From positions 744,001 through 808,000 of the forward strand of contig CP099605.1 in NCBI GenBank assembly GCA_024372625.1: a stretch of DNA of 64,000 nucleotides. The letters are read 5' to 3'. Each line of letters begins with the position of its first letter. The first letter of the stretch is position 1. Under the pieces are notes generated by a model, which was not told the DNA's origin, did not search any database, and worked only from the letters and a program-made list of their open reading frames with translations. The DNA comes from Comamonadaceae bacterium OTU4NAUVB1. Its GTDB lineage: Bacteria > Pseudomonadota > Gammaproteobacteria > Burkholderiales > Burkholderiaceae_C. Positions 48,447 to 60,900 of the stretch are shown in pieces. Both the position numbers and the translations under genes were made by a program.

Positions 48447-49817
48447 TCAGGGCTGCAGGGGGGTGCCGGCGAAACGGCCGGCGAGGATGTCGAGGTCGAT
48501 GCGCGCGGCCTGCACCTGGAAGCGCGCGGCCAGCAGGTCGGAGCGCACGGTGCGCAGGACGCGCTGGGCGTCCAGCACGTCCAGGATGCCGCGTTCGCCA
48601 TAGCGGTAGGCGGCCTCGGCCACGCGCACGGCGGCCTCGGCGTCGCGCACCGCGCCGGTGCTCAGCGCCTGCACCTTCAGGGCGGCGATGTCCTGCAGCT
48701 GGGCGGCCTGCAGGATCTGCTGGCGCAGCTCGAGCTGCAGGCCCTCGTAGCGGCCGCGCGCGCGCACCAGCTCGGAGGACGCCTCGGCGATCGGGCCGGC
48801 GCGCTGGTCGAACAGCGGGATCTGCACGCCCACGCTGACGCGGCCGGTGCGCACCTCGGGATCGCGCCCCTGGTCGTAGCGCACTTCCAGGCCGGGCCAG
48901 CGGTTGGCCCGCGCGCCGGTGACCAGCGCCTGCGAGCGGTCGATCTCCGCGCGCAGGGCCAGCAGGTCGGGATTGCGCGACATCGCGTCCTCCACCAGCA
49001 GGTCGCGCGGCGGCAGCGGCGGTACGCCCGCCAGGGTCTCGTTGAGGGTCCAGCGCACGGGCAGGTGGCCGGCGGCGAGGCGGTTGAGGGTGAACAGCGA
49101 CTGCTCGACCATGAGCGCGGAGGTATCGCGCACCTGGCGCGCGTTGATGATCTCGGCCTCGGCCTTGATGAGCTCGTAGCGCGGCGCCTCGCCGCTGGAG
49201 ACGCGGGCGTTGACGCGCGTCTGCACCTGCTCGAGCAGCGCCAGCGAATCGGCCGCGGCCGCGGCCTCGGCCTGGCGCAGCAGGTATTCGTAGGCGCGCA
49301 GCCGGATCTCGCCGACCAGCGCGTTGCGCACCGCCGCGGCCGACGCCCCGGTGCCCTGCACGGCGAAGCGGGCCGCCTCGACGCGGGCGCGACGCAGCAC
49401 CGGGTTCTCGATCAGTTGCGAGATGCCCCACGTGCTGGTGTTGCCGTTGACCGACGTCGGCAGGCTGGCGCGCTGGCGCCCGGTGCCGTATTCGAGCCGC
49501 GGGTTGGGGATCGCGCCGGCGGAGACCACGGCGGCCGCGGCGGTCACGCGGGCCTGCTCGGCCGACAGCAGCGCCGGGTTGTGGGTCAGGATGGTCTGGA
49601 CCAGCTCGTCCAGGCCGAACACCGGCGCCAGCTGGCCGCCGACGCGGGTCGGCGCGACCTCGCCGGTCGCGAGGGACGGGGAGCGGGAGTCGCCCGTGGG
49701 CGCGGGCGCGCGCTGGCCGGCCGGCGTCTGCGCCAACGCGGGACACAGCGCGGCGCCGGTCGTGATGAGGGCGGCCGTCAGCGCACGACGCGCGGCCTTG
49801 TTCAGTGGAAGGTGCAT
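48447..49817 (-). CDS. RND efflux outer-membrane factor (CzcC/TolC type)
   Basis: The 456-residue protein has a signal peptide ([18 protein letters not shown]) and two long-helix OEP repeats ([60 protein letters not shown] ending LDAQRVLR). This matches outer-membrane channels of metal RND systems. It is the first of the three core efflux genes and has 11 bases to the adaptor gene. Confidence 0.92.
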   Translation of the reverse strand: MHLPLNKAARRALTAALITTGAALCPALAQTPAGQRAPAPTGDSRSPSLATGEVAPTRVGGQLAPVFGLDELVQTILTHNPALLSAEQARVTAAAAVVSAGAIPNPRLEYGTGRQRASLPTSVNGNTSTWGISQLIENPVLRRARVEAARFAVQGTGASAAAVRNALVGEIRLRAYEYLLRQAEAAAAADSLALLEQVQTRVNARVSSGEAPRYELIKAEAEIINARQVRDTSALMVEQSLFTLNRLAAGHLPVRWTLNETLAGVPPLPPRDLLVEDAMSRNPDLLALRAEIDRSQALVTGARANRWPGLEVRYDQGRDPEVRTGRVSVGVQIPLFDQRAGPIAEASSELVRARGRYEGLQLELRQQILQAAQLQDIAALKVQALSTGAVRDAEAAVRVAEAAYRYGERGILDVLDAQRVLRTVRSDLLAARFQVQAARIDLDILAGRFAGTPLQP

Positions 49818-49932
49818 GGTTGACGCTGCCTTCTGGGGGCAGTGATCGAGGAAGGGAACGGAAAGGGGTGCCGGCCACGGCCGGCGCGGAACGACGGGTG
49901 GAACGCCGGGCAGGCCCGGCGTCGCGCGCGGG

Positions 49933-50292
49933 TCAGGCGGGTCGGGGCGGGCGCAGCAGGCGCTCGTGCCGCTCGGGCACGGCGCCGGTGGCCATCAAGA
50001 TCGGACGCGCCGGTCGCGGCAGGGGCGCGAGGGCGAGTCTGGAGACCGTCGGGATCGTCTCGCCGTGATCGTCCAGCGAGAACGCGGCGTCGGTCAGCGC
50101 ACTGCACACCGGCGCGCTGGCGATGTCGTCCCAGAATTCCTCGGCGGCGTCGACCACGTCGTGCACCAGCACCGTCGCCTTGGCCGTCAGACGCTGCGGA
50201 TCGGTGAGGGACGTGCACGGCTTCGTGGCGACCAGACCCATCGACAGGGACGTCACCATCAGGAGCAGAAGAGCCACGAACACCGAGCGCAT
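49933..50292 (-). CDS. Small exported protein preceding the metal efflux genes (CzcI-like position)
   Basis: A 119-residue protein with an N-terminal signal (MRSVFVALLLLMVTSLSMGL) and a short polar domain containing two cysteines (KPCTSLTDPQ; APVCSALTDA). It ends in a Pro/Arg-rich segment (LPRPARPILMATGAVPERHE). It is 115 bases upstream of the outer-membrane factor on the same strand. The position and size resemble CzcI, a periplasmic regulatory protein of czc operons; sequence support for that family is weak. Confidence 0.55.
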   Translation of the reverse strand: MRSVFVALLLLMVTSLSMGLVATKPCTSLTDPQRLTAKATVLVHDVVDAAEEFWDDIASAPVCSALTDAAFSLDDHGETIPTVSRLALAPLPRPARPILMATGAVPERHERLLRPPRPA

Positions 50293-50492
50293 AGGCGAAA
50301 GATTGTGCACGAGCGAAAAGGGTAAACCCTTGAACCGCGTGAACACGTCCTTGTAGGAGGGCAGGAGATTCGCGCCGTGCCTCCGGCCGCGACAGGGCGC
50401 TGGCGTCGGCTGGCATGGATGGTGCAGCCGGCGCAGCCGTGCCGAACCATCGTCCTTCCCCGCCCCGCGAGACCCCGGACGTCACCGCTTCC

Positions 50493-53400
50493 ATGCCGAT
50501 CGGAACCTCGCACGAGGCACCCCAGCGCATCGTCAAGGTCCGGCGCGACTACAACAGTTGGGTGGCGAGCGAGACCCTGGAGGACTACGCGCTGCGCTAC
50601 ACCCCCCAGCGCTTCCGCCGGATGTCGGAGTGGCGCGTCGCCAGCACGGCCTTCGGCGGCGCGGCCTCGTTCCTGATCCTGGAGGCCGTCGGCGCCACGC
50701 TCCTCGTGCAGTACGGCTTCTCCAACGCGTTCTGGGCGATCCTGGCGACCGGACTGATCATCTTCCTGGCCGGACTGCCCATCAGCATCTGCGCCGCGCG
50801 CTACGGCGTGGACATGGACCTGCTCACGCGCGGCGCGGGCTTCGGCTACATCGGCTCGACGCTCACCTCGCTGATCTACGCCTCCTTCACCTTCATCTTC
50901 TTCGCCCTGGAGGCGGCGGTGATGGCCTACGCGCTGGAACTGGCGCTGGGCGTGCCGCCGGCGTGGGGCTACCTGGTGTGCGCGCTGGTGGTGATTCCGC
51001 TGGTGACGCACGGGGTCTCGGCCATCAGCCGGCTGCAGGTCTGGACGCAGCCGCTCTGGCTGGTGATGCTGGTGGTGCCCTTCGGCTACGTGCTGGCGCG
51101 CGATCCCGGTGCATTCGCCGGCATCACGCACTATGGTGGTGTAAAGGGCGCTTCATCCGGCTTCAATATGCACCTCTTCGGTGCTGCACTGACCGTGGGC
51201 ATCGCGCTCATCACGCAGATGGGCGAACAGGCCGACTACCTGCGCTTCATGCCCGCGCGCACGCCGGGCAACCGCGCGCGCTGGTGGGCCGGCGTGCTGG
51301 TGGGCGGACCGGGCTGGGTGGTGCTGGGCGTGCTGAAGATGCTGGGCGGCGCGGCGCTGGCCTACCTGGCCATCACGCACCGGGTGCCGCCCGAGCGCGC
51401 GGTCGATCCCAACCAGATGTACCTCGCGGCCTACGAGTACGTCTTCGACGACTACGGCTGGGCGGTGGCGGCGACGGCGCTGTTCGTGGTCGTCTCGCAA
51501 CTGAAGATCAACGTCACCAACGCGTACGCCGGCTCGCTGGCATGGAGCAATTTCTTCTCGCGCGTCACGCACAGCCATCCCGGCCGCGTGGTGTGGGTCG
51601 TCTTCAACGCGCTGATCGCCTTCATGCTGATGGAGATGAACGTGTTCGAGGCGCTGGGCGACGTGCTGGGCGTCTACGCCAACATCGCCATCGCCTGGAT
51701 GACGGCGGTGGTGGCCGACCTGGTGATCAACAAGCCGCTCGGGCTGTCGCCGCCGGGCATCGAGTTCAAGCGCGCGCACCTCTGGGACGTCAATCCGGTG
51801 GGCGTGGGCGCGATGGCCCTGGCCTCGGGGCTGTCCATCACCGCGCACCTGGGCGCCTTCGGCCCGCTGGCACAGGCGTTCTCGGCGCTCATCGCGCTGG
51901 GCGCGGCGCTGGTGGCGTCGCCGTTGATCGCCTGGGCCACGGGCGGGCGCTACTACCTCGCGCGCGGACCGGAACACGCGGCGCGAGCCGGCCGCGACGC
52001 CGGGTCCGCCGGCGCGGTCGCCCCAGCGGCACCGGCACCCGGCGCGATCGCCCGGCCGGTGCGCTGGGCCCGCGTGGCGCGCGATCCGGCGGCCGCGCGG
52101 GCGCTGGCGTCGGCGCGCCTGCAGGTGCAGCGCTGCGTGATCTGCGAGCGCGACTACGAGGCGCCCGACATGGCGCACTGCCCGGCCTACCAGGGCGCGA
52201 TCTGCTCGCTGTGCTGCACGCTCGACGCGCGCTGCGGCGACCTGTGCAAGCCGCAGGCGAGCCTGTCGCGCCAGTGGTCGGGGGCGCTGCGCTGGCTGCT
52301 GCCGCGCCGCGTGTGGCCCTACCTCGACACCGGCCTGGGTCACTTCCTGCTCATCACCGGGGTGGTGGTGCCGCTGCTCGCGGCGGTCTTCGGCGTGCTC
52401 TACCAGCAGGAACTGCGTGCCCTGGCGGACGGCGCGCTGGGCCCGATGCCCTCGGGCGAGGTCGCCGAGGCGGTGCTGCGCGCGCAGGTGGCGTCGCTGC
52501 GCTCGGGTTTCCTGAAGTCGTACATGGCGCTGCTGCTGATCGCCGGCATCGTGGCCTGGTGGCTGGTGCTGGCCCACCAGAGCCGCCGCGTGGCGCAGGA
52601 GGAGTCGAACCGCCAGACCCGCCTGCTGCAGCGCGAGATCGAGCGGCACCACGAGACCGACCTGGCCCTGCAGGCGGCCAAGCAGCGCGCCGACGAGGCC
52701 CGCGAGGTCGCCGAGCAGGCCAAGCACGCCGCCGACCAGGCGCGGCGCGCGGCCGACCACGCCAACCAGGCCAAGAGCCGCTACATCAGCGCCATCAGCC
52801 ACGAACTGCGCACGCCGCTCAACAGCATCCTGGGCTACGCGCAGCTCATGGGCGAGGACGCCGCCGTGCCGCCGCACCGCCGCCAGGCCGTCGCCGTGAT
52901 CCAGCGCGGCGGCGAGCACCTGCTCTCGCTCATCGAGGGCACGCTGGACATCGCCCACATCGAGGCCGGCAAGCTGACCCTGCAGGCGCGCCCGATGCGC
53001 TTCGCCGAGACGATGCGCGAGCTGGCCGACATGTTCGAGCTCGAAGCCTCGGAGAAGGGCCTGGCCTTCCGCTACGAGCCCGCCGGGGAGTTGCCCGAGG
53101 CGGTGCGGGCCGACGAGCGGCGCGTGCGCCAGATCCTGATCAACCTGCTGGGCAACGCGATCAAGTTCACGGCCACCGGCCGCGTCGCGCTGCGGCTGAG
53201 CTACGCGCGCGAATTCGCGGTGCTGGAGATCGAGGACACCGGACCGGGCATGTCGGCGCGCGAGATCGAGCGGATCTTCGAGCCCTTCGCGCGCGGCGAT
53301 GCCCCGGGCGGCGCGCTGGGTGGCGCCGGACCGCGCGCGCCGGGCGCCGGCCTGGGCCTCACCATCGCCAAGATGCTGACCGACCTGATGGGCGGCGAGA

Positions 53401-54151
53401 TGTCGGTGCGCAGCCAGCCGGGGGCGGGCTCGGTGTTCCGGGTGCGATTGTTCCTGCCGCGCATCCATGCGGACGCCCTGGCCGGCCCGGGCGCGCCCCC
53501 GCGTCCGCCCGCCGCCGCGCGCCGGCCACGGCGCGGCTATGCGGGCCCGCGCCGCCGCGTGCTGGTGGTGGACAACGAGGAGGCCGACCGCGAGCTGCTG
53601 GTGCGCGTGCTGGAGCCGCTGGGCTTCGAGCTGCGCACGGCCGCGAGCGGTCACGATGCGCTCGACCTGATCGCCGCCGGTTTCCGGCCCGACGCCATGT
53701 TCGTCGACCTCGCGATGCCCGGCATCGACGGCTGGGAGACGCTGCGGCGCGCGCGGCGCTTCGCGCCCGGGCTGGCGCCGGGCCATGCGGCCGTCGTCTC
53801 GGCCAACGCCTTCGACAAGCGGCTGGACAACGACGCGGGCATCGCGCCGGAGGATTTCTTCGTCAAGCCGGTGCGCCACAGCGAGCTGATCGACTGGCTC
53901 GGCCGCCGGCTCGCCCTGCGCTGGAGCGAGACGCCGGTGGACGGCGCCGGCGCCGGCCCGCCCGTGGCGGGCGCGCTCGTGCGGCCGGCCGCGGCGCATC
54001 TGGTCGCGTTGCGGGAAGCCGTCGGACTGGGTTACTTTCGGGGCGTCATGAACCAGCTCGACGCCATCGACCTCGCCCAGCCCGAATGCGCCGCATGGAC
54101 CGCCGCGCAGCGCGCGCTCGCGCGGCAGTTCCGCTTCGAGGCGATGGACGC

Positions 54152-54155
<4 letters not shown>
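50493..54155 (+). CDS. Transporter-sensor fusion: NCS1-like permease, Cys-rich module, histidine kinase and receiver
   Basis: The roughly 1220-residue protein begins with an NCS1-type nucleobase/allantoin permease region of about 12 membrane helices (about 40-500; ILATGLIIFLAGLPISICAA; ALTVGIALITQMGEQADYLR). A cysteine-rich, zinc-finger-like module follows (C548 to C585; CVICERDYE, CSLCCTLDARCGDLC), then two membrane helices, a coiled coil, HisKA (H770 in SHELRTPLNS), HATPase (ILINLLGNAIKF, DTGPGMS, GLGLTIAKML) and a receiver (phospho-acceptor D1072, FVDLAMPGIDG). The transporter part may sense substrate flux, as in the SLC5-kinase CbrA. ATG 50493 is used; 50415 is possible. The response regulator overlaps the stop by 4 bases. 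Confidence 0.88.
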
Positions 54156-55150
<995 letters not shown>

Positions 55151-55191
55151 GACCGGCGCCCGGCGATCGATCCGTCGGCCCGCAACGGAAA

Positions 55192-55211
55192 ACGCCCCGC
55201 GTGCGGGGCGT
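55192..55211 (-). terminator. Rho-independent terminator after dps
   Basis: ACGCCCCGC pairs with GCGGGGCGT around a 2-base centre, and on the reverse strand TTTT follows. It lies between the convergent dps and response-regulator genes. Confidence 0.75.
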
Positions 55212-55264
55212 GATCGAGGTGGCGTGGCCCAGGTCGCGAAGACCGGGGCGCACGCGCGAAAGGC

Positions 55265-55885
55265 TCAGGAAACGACGGGCGAGGCGGCGACCAGGTGCTC
55301 GGTCAGGAACCAGACCTGCAGCTCGTTGGTGCGCAGCACGTTGCTCACGAACACGTCGTTGCTGCCGGGATCGCCCACCTCGTCGACCTTGTCGGCGGCC
55401 TCGCGGGCCTGCTTGATGATCATCTCGTGCGCTTCGGCCAGGCGGCGGATCTGCACGGCGGCGGGTTCACGGCCGCGCGGCGGGCGGGGGATGCGGGTGG
55501 TCTCGGCGATGTCGGCGGCCATGGCCAGCGCGATGCCGCCCAGCAGCTGGATGCGCTCGGCGAGGATGTCCACCAGCAGGACCTGGCCTTCGAAGTGCTG
55601 GTCGTACATCAGGTGCAACTGGTTGAACGTCGGGCCGACGACCTGCCAGTGATGCTTCTTGTACATGTCGCGCAGCGTGATGGTGTCGGCCAGGCACTGG
55701 TTCAGGAGGGCGACGCTGGCCTTGCAGGCGTCCTCGGACAGGCCGTTGGGCAGTTTGACGATCTCGCCGTACTTCTGCGTCTCGTGGCTCGGCTGGTCCA
55801 GATCAGGCTTGACGGCGTCCGGATTACCTGCGGTGAGGCCGTCGTTCGTCTTCTTGGTGTCTTTGTTCGAACCTTGGGATGCCAT
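55265..55885 (-). CDS. dps: Dps-family DNA-binding ferritin-like protein
   Basis: The 206-residue protein has the Dps ferroxidase signature at the dimer interface (KKHHWQVVGPTFNQLHLMYD, then QHFEGQVLLVDILAERIQLL). It protects DNA and stores iron as a dodecamer. The N-terminus is extended by about 45 residues, Lys/Asp-rich (NKDTKKTNDGLTAGNPDAVK), which may contact DNA. The C-terminus keeps NVLRTNELQVWFLTEHL. Confidence 0.94.
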   Translation of the reverse strand: MASQGSNKDTKKTNDGLTAGNPDAVKPDLDQPSHETQKYGEIVKLPNGLSEDACKASVALLNQCLADTITLRDMYKKHHWQVVGPTFNQLHLMYDQHFEGQVLLVDILAERIQLLGGIALAMAADIAETTRIPRPPRGREPAAVQIRRLAEAHEMIIKQAREAADKVDEVGDPGSNDVFVSNVLRTNELQVWFLTEHLVAASPVVS

Positions 55886-56017
55886 GGGGAAAACTCCGTT
55901 GTTGAGGTGAATGACGGGTTTCTAGGCCGTCGCCCGCCGCCGTCGCGTAGTCCATTCGGCTGACCCCCCGCCCTCAGTTGCGACCCACCGGACTGTCGGT
56001 GTCTGTCCGACGGGCTG

Positions 56018-57790
56018 TCAGTCGGATTGCATGCCCTCGATGAGGAAGCGCACCTTTCGCACGCCCTGCCATTCGTCGGCGTCGAGCCGGAACGCCAGGG
56101 TCGCGCGCGAGGGCAGCGGCTCGGTGTGGCCGAACCAGATGCCGTCGACCGGACGGCCCCGGTGGCGCAGCTTGACCGCCAGGTGCTTCTCGCCCACCAG
56201 CCGCTGCGAGATCACCTCCACCTCGTCGCTGAAGGTCGGTGGCGCGAAGCCCTGGCCCCAGACCTCGCGGTGCAGGGTGTCGACCAGGTCCACGCGCATG
56301 TACTCGGGGGCGATCGGTCCGTCGGTGTCGAGGCGGCGCGTGAGCGTCGCGGCGTCGAGCCACTCGCGCGCGACCTGGGCCAGCGCGCGCTCGAACGTCT
56401 CGAACTGCTCGCGTGCGACGGTGCAGCCCGCGGCCATCGCATGCCCGCCGAAGCGCAGCAGCACGCCCGGATGGCGCTTGGCGACGAGGTCGAGCGCGTC
56501 GCGCAGGTGGAAGCCCGGGATCGACCGGCCCGAGCCCTTGATCTCGTGCGACTTGCCCGGCGCCGCGCTGGCGGCGAACACGAAGGTCGGCCGGTGGAAG
56601 CGTTCCTTGATGCGCGAGGCCACGATGCCGACCACGCCTTCGTGGAAGGTGGGATCGAACACGCTGATCGCCGCGGGCATGCCGGCATGGAGGTCGGGTC
56701 CAGCGCCGCCCGGGGAGACGACGGCATCGCCTTCGCCGTCCTGGCCGGGCGTGGCGAACAGCGACTCGGCCAGCAGCAGCGCCTGCTCGCGCATGCCGCC
56801 CTCGATGGTGCGCCGCTCGCGGTTGATGCCGTCGAGCAGCCGCGCAAGTTCGTCGGCGCGCGCCGGGTCGTCGGTCAGCAGGCATTCGATGCCCAGCGTC
56901 ATGTCGGCGAGCCGCCCGGCGGCGTTGATGCGCGGACCGAGCGCGAAGCCGAAGTCGAAGGTGGTGGCGGCGCTGGCCTGGCGTCCGGCCGCCCGGAACA
57001 GCGCCGAGAGCCCGACGGGCAGGGCGCCGGCACGGATGCGGCGCAGCCCCTGCGCGACCAGCCGACGGTTGTTGACGTCGAGCTTCACCACGTCGGCGAC
57101 CGTGCCCAGCGCCACCAGCGGCAGCAGCACGTCGAGCTTGGGCTGGCTGGCCGTGTCGAAGACACCGCGTGCGCGCAGTTCGGAGCGCAGCGCCAGCAGC
57201 ACGTAGAACATGACGCCGACGCCCGCGATGCTCTTGCTCGGGAAGTCGCACCCAGGCTGGTTCGGGTTGACCAGCACGTCGGCCTCGGGCAGCACTGCCG
57301 CGGGGAGGTGGTGATCGGTCACCAGGACCTGCAGGCCGCGCGCGCGGGCGGCGGCCACGCCCTCGACGCTGGCGATGCCGTTGTCGACCGTGACCAGCAC
57401 GTCGGCGCCACCGTCGGCCACGCGCTCGGAGATCGGCGGGGTCAGCCCGTAGCCGTCGATCACGCGGTCGGGCACGAGGTAGGTGACGTGCCGCGCGCCG
57501 AGCAGGCGCAGCCCGCGCACCGCGACGGCGCAGGCGGTGGCGCCGTCGCAGTCGTAGTCGGCCACCACGCACAGGCGCAGGTCGGCGGCGATGGCGTCGG
57601 CCAGCAGCACGGCGGCCGCGCCGGTGCCGCGCAGCGCGGCGGGCGGCAGCAGGCGCGCCAGGCCGTCGTCGAGCTCGTCCTTGCCCGAGACGCCGCGCGC
57701 CGCGTAGAGGCGCGCGAGCAGGGGGTGCACGCCGGCCTGTTCCAGCGCCCACACGCTGCGCGGGGGAGCGTCGCGCTCGACGATCTTCAC
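56018..57790 (-). CDS. recJ: Single-stranded-DNA-specific exonuclease RecJ
   Basis: The 590-residue DHH-family 5'-3' exonuclease takes part in mismatch repair and recombination. Metal motifs are VVADYDCDGATA (motif I), VTVDNGIAS, VTDHHLPAAVLPEADVLVNP (DHH) and the DHHA1 segment FRFGGHAMAAG-like LLRFGGHAMAAGC. The C-terminal OB fold is present (EVISQRLVGEKHLAVKLRHR). GTG 57790 was chosen: AGGA lies 8 bases upstream and the preceding gene ends 1 base before it. An ATG further upstream is possible but would lie inside that gene. Confidence 0.95.
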   Translation of the reverse strand: MKIVERDAPPRSVWALEQAGVHPLLARLYAARGVSGKDELDDGLARLLPPAALRGTGAAAVLLADAIAADLRLCVVADYDCDGATACAVAVRGLRLLGARHVTYLVPDRVIDGYGLTPPISERVADGGADVLVTVDNGIASVEGVAAARARGLQVLVTDHHLPAAVLPEADVLVNPNQPGCDFPSKSIAGVGVMFYVLLALRSELRARGVFDTASQPKLDVLLPLVALGTVADVVKLDVNNRRLVAQGLRRIRAGALPVGLSALFRAAGRQASAATTFDFGFALGPRINAAGRLADMTLGIECLLTDDPARADELARLLDGINRERRTIEGGMREQALLLAESLFATPGQDGEGDAVVSPGGAGPDLHAGMPAAISVFDPTFHEGVVGIVASRIKERFHRPTFVFAASAAPGKSHEIKGSGRSIPGFHLRDALDLVAKRHPGVLLRFGGHAMAAGCTVAREQFETFERALAQVAREWLDAATLTRRLDTDGPIAPEYMRVDLVDTLHREVWGQGFAPPTFSDEVEVISQRLVGEKHLAVKLRHRGRPVDGIWFGHTEPLPSRATLAFRLDADEWQGVRKVRFLIEGMQSD

Positions 57791-57791
57791 G

Positions 57792-58763
57792 TCACAGGTC
57801 CTGCAGCACGGCGGCGGCCTGCGGCCGGCGCAGCAGCCCGCGCAGGAAGCTGCCCGCGCCACGGCGCTGCGGCACGAAGCGCCGCGCGGCGCGATCGCCG
57901 CACAGCGTGAGCGCGACGGCCGCGCCGCGCGCCTCCTCCGCGCGCAGCGCGGCGATCGGCCCGGCGTCCAGCGCCTGCCAGCTCGCCGCCCAGCCGGCGG
58001 CGTCGTCGGCCAGCGCGCTGGCGCGCAGGGCGTCGAGCACCGTCGGCGCGGGCACTTCGGTCACCAGCGCCGACTTGGGCAGGGCGCCGGTGCCGCTGAG
58101 CCAGAACGCATTGACCGACCGCGCACCGCGCAATGCACGCGCGTCGTTCAGGGGCTGCGTGTAGAGCAGCATCTGCATCTCGTTCTGCAGCTTGCGCACC
58201 GGGCGCAGCGCGTCCGACAGCGGCGCCCACTCGGAGATCGGCCGGTTGGCGACGCGGTCGAGCGAGGCGGTGGGCAGGCTGCGGAAGAGTTCGCCGCGCG
58301 CCAGCCATCGGCCCGGCACGGCCGAGCCGCGCAGCGCGATGCCCTCGCTCTGGAACAGCGGCCGCGCCGCCTCCAGGAGCGCCAGCGATTCCGCCTCGTC
58401 GATGCCGATGTCCGACGGGTCCTCCAGCAGCACCTCGTCGATCGCCACCTCCCAGTGGCACAGCGTGAGCAGGCCCCAGGGCTCGGCGGCGTCGGCGCGC
58501 GTCAGGCCGCCGCGGTGCGCCTCGCTGGCGGCCCACGGGATGAGGCCGTCGTGGGCCGCGATGCCCATCGTGCGGGCCAGGGCGCGCTCGTGCGGTGGCG
58601 ACAGCGTGGTGGCGGCCTGCGCGTCGTCGTCGGCCAGGGACAGACGACCGAGCAGGGCGTCCAGGTTGGGCAGCCGCAGGCCGGCGAGCGCGGCGAGGCA
58701 CGCCGGCGAGGAGCGCCCGGCGAACGGAATCAGGAGGTGTCGGGAGGGGGAGGGTTCGGCCAT
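57792..58763 (-). CDS. Phosphoglycerate mutase-like protein (apgM/RPFE type)
   Basis: The 323-residue protein starts MAEPSPSRHLLIPFAGRSSP and contains WGLLTLCHWEVAIDEVLLED and LRKLQNEMQMLLY-like VRKLQNEMQMLLYTQPLNDA with NAFWLSGTGALP, a pattern typical of beta-proteobacterial proteins encoded beside recJ and labelled phosphoglycerate mutase-like. The metal-binding residues of true independent phosphoglycerate mutases are not evident, so the catalytic role is doubtful. It is probably co-transcribed with recJ and is divergent from lolC. Confidence 0.7.
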   Translation of the reverse strand: MAEPSPSRHLLIPFAGRSSPACLAALAGLRLPNLDALLGRLSLADDDAQAATTLSPPHERALARTMGIAAHDGLIPWAASEAHRGGLTRADAAEPWGLLTLCHWEVAIDEVLLEDPSDIGIDEAESLALLEAARPLFQSEGIALRGSAVPGRWLARGELFRSLPTASLDRVANRPISEWAPLSDALRPVRKLQNEMQMLLYTQPLNDARALRGARSVNAFWLSGTGALPKSALVTEVPAPTVLDALRASALADDAAGWAASWQALDAGPIAALRAEEARGAAVALTLCGDRAARRFVPQRRGAGSFLRGLLRRPQAAAVLQDL

Positions 58764-58821
58764 CCGGGCATTGTCGTTGCGCGGCCGGGGCCGATGGGCG
58801 CGGTGCCACAATTCGGCCCCT

Positions 58822-60070
58822 ATGCCCCTTCCCTACGAACTGCAGCTCGGCTGGCGCTACACGCGTGCGGGCCGGGCCACGCGGCGCAACGGCTTCATCT
58901 CCTTCATCTCGGGCGTCTCGATGCTCGGCATCGGCCTGGGCGTGGCCGCGCTCATCATCGTCCTGAGCGTCATGAACGGCTTCCAGAAGGAGGTGCGCGA
59001 CCGCATGCTGGGCGTGGTCTCGCACATCGAGATCTTCTCGCGCGACGGCCAGGCGCTGGGCGAGCTCGACCCCATCATGGCGGGTGCCCGCCGCAATCCG
59101 GAGGTGGTCGGCGTCGCGCCCTTCATCGCCACCCAGGCCCTGATCGCGCGCGGCGAGGACATGAAGGGCACGCTGGTGCGCGGCATCGACCCGGTGCTGG
59201 AGCCGCAGGTCACCGATTTCGCCACCACCGCGCAGCAGGGCGTGCTCGCCAGGCTGGTGCCGGGCGAGTTCGGCATCGTTCTGGGCGGCGAGCTGGCGCG
59301 CTCGCTGTTCGTGCGCACCGGCGACCAGGTCACGCTGGTTGCGCCGGGCGGGCAGGTCACGCCGGCGGGCGTGGTGCCGCGCCTGAAGCAGTTCACGGTG
59401 GTGGGCACCTTCGATTCGGGTCACTACGAGTACGACTCGGCCCTCGCCATGGTGCACGTGCAGGACGCCGCGCGCGTCTTCCGCCTCGACGGACCGAGCG
59501 GCATCCGCATCAAGCTCAAGGACCTCAACCGTGCCCGCGCGGTGGCCGACGAACTGGCCACGACGCTGCCGGGCGCCTTTCTCATCCGCGACTGGACGCG
59601 GCAGAACAAGACGTGGTTCGCGGCCGTGCAGGTCGAGAAACGCATGATGTTCATCATCCTGACGCTGATCGTCGCGGTGGCGGCCTTCAACCTGGTCTCG
59701 ACGCTGGTCATGACCGTGACCGACAAGCGCGCCGACATCGCCATCCTGCGCACGCTGGGCGCCAGTCCGCGCAGCATCATGGGCATCTTCGTCGTGCAGG
59801 GCGCGATGGTGGGCGTCATCGGCACCCTCGGCGGGCTGCTGCTGGGCCTGGGCATCGCCACCAACATCGACGTCATCGTGCCGGCACTGGAGCGCCTGTT
59901 CCAGGCCAATTTTCTGCCCAAGGACATCTACCTCATCAGCCGCATGCCGAGCGATCCGCAGCGCTCGGACATCATGCCCATCACCCTGATCTCGCTCGCG
60001 CTGGCCTTCGCCGCCACGCTCTATCCGAGCTGGCGCGCCAGCCGCGTCAACCCGGCGGAGGCGCTGCGCT

Positions 60071-60078
<8 letters not shown>
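58822..60078 (+). CDS. lolC: Lipoprotein-releasing ABC transporter permease LolC/LolE
   Basis: The 418-residue inner-membrane protein extracts outer-membrane lipoproteins for transfer to LolA. It has an N-terminal cytoplasmic segment ([20 protein letters not shown]), one membrane helix, a large periplasmic domain (about 50-270) and three C-terminal helices ([40 protein letters not shown]), ending [16 protein letters not shown]. Only one permease gene is present, as in organisms where a single LolF-like subunit replaces LolC and LolE. It overlaps lolD by 8 bases. Confidence 0.95.
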
Positions 60079-60805
<727 letters not shown>

Positions 60806-60900
60806 CCGCAACGGTGATGCGGCCGGTCGCCGCGTCGCCATGAGCCCCATACGGTTTCGCGCATCCGCTCCGGCACGCCTTGCGCTAGGCTCGTCGCACG

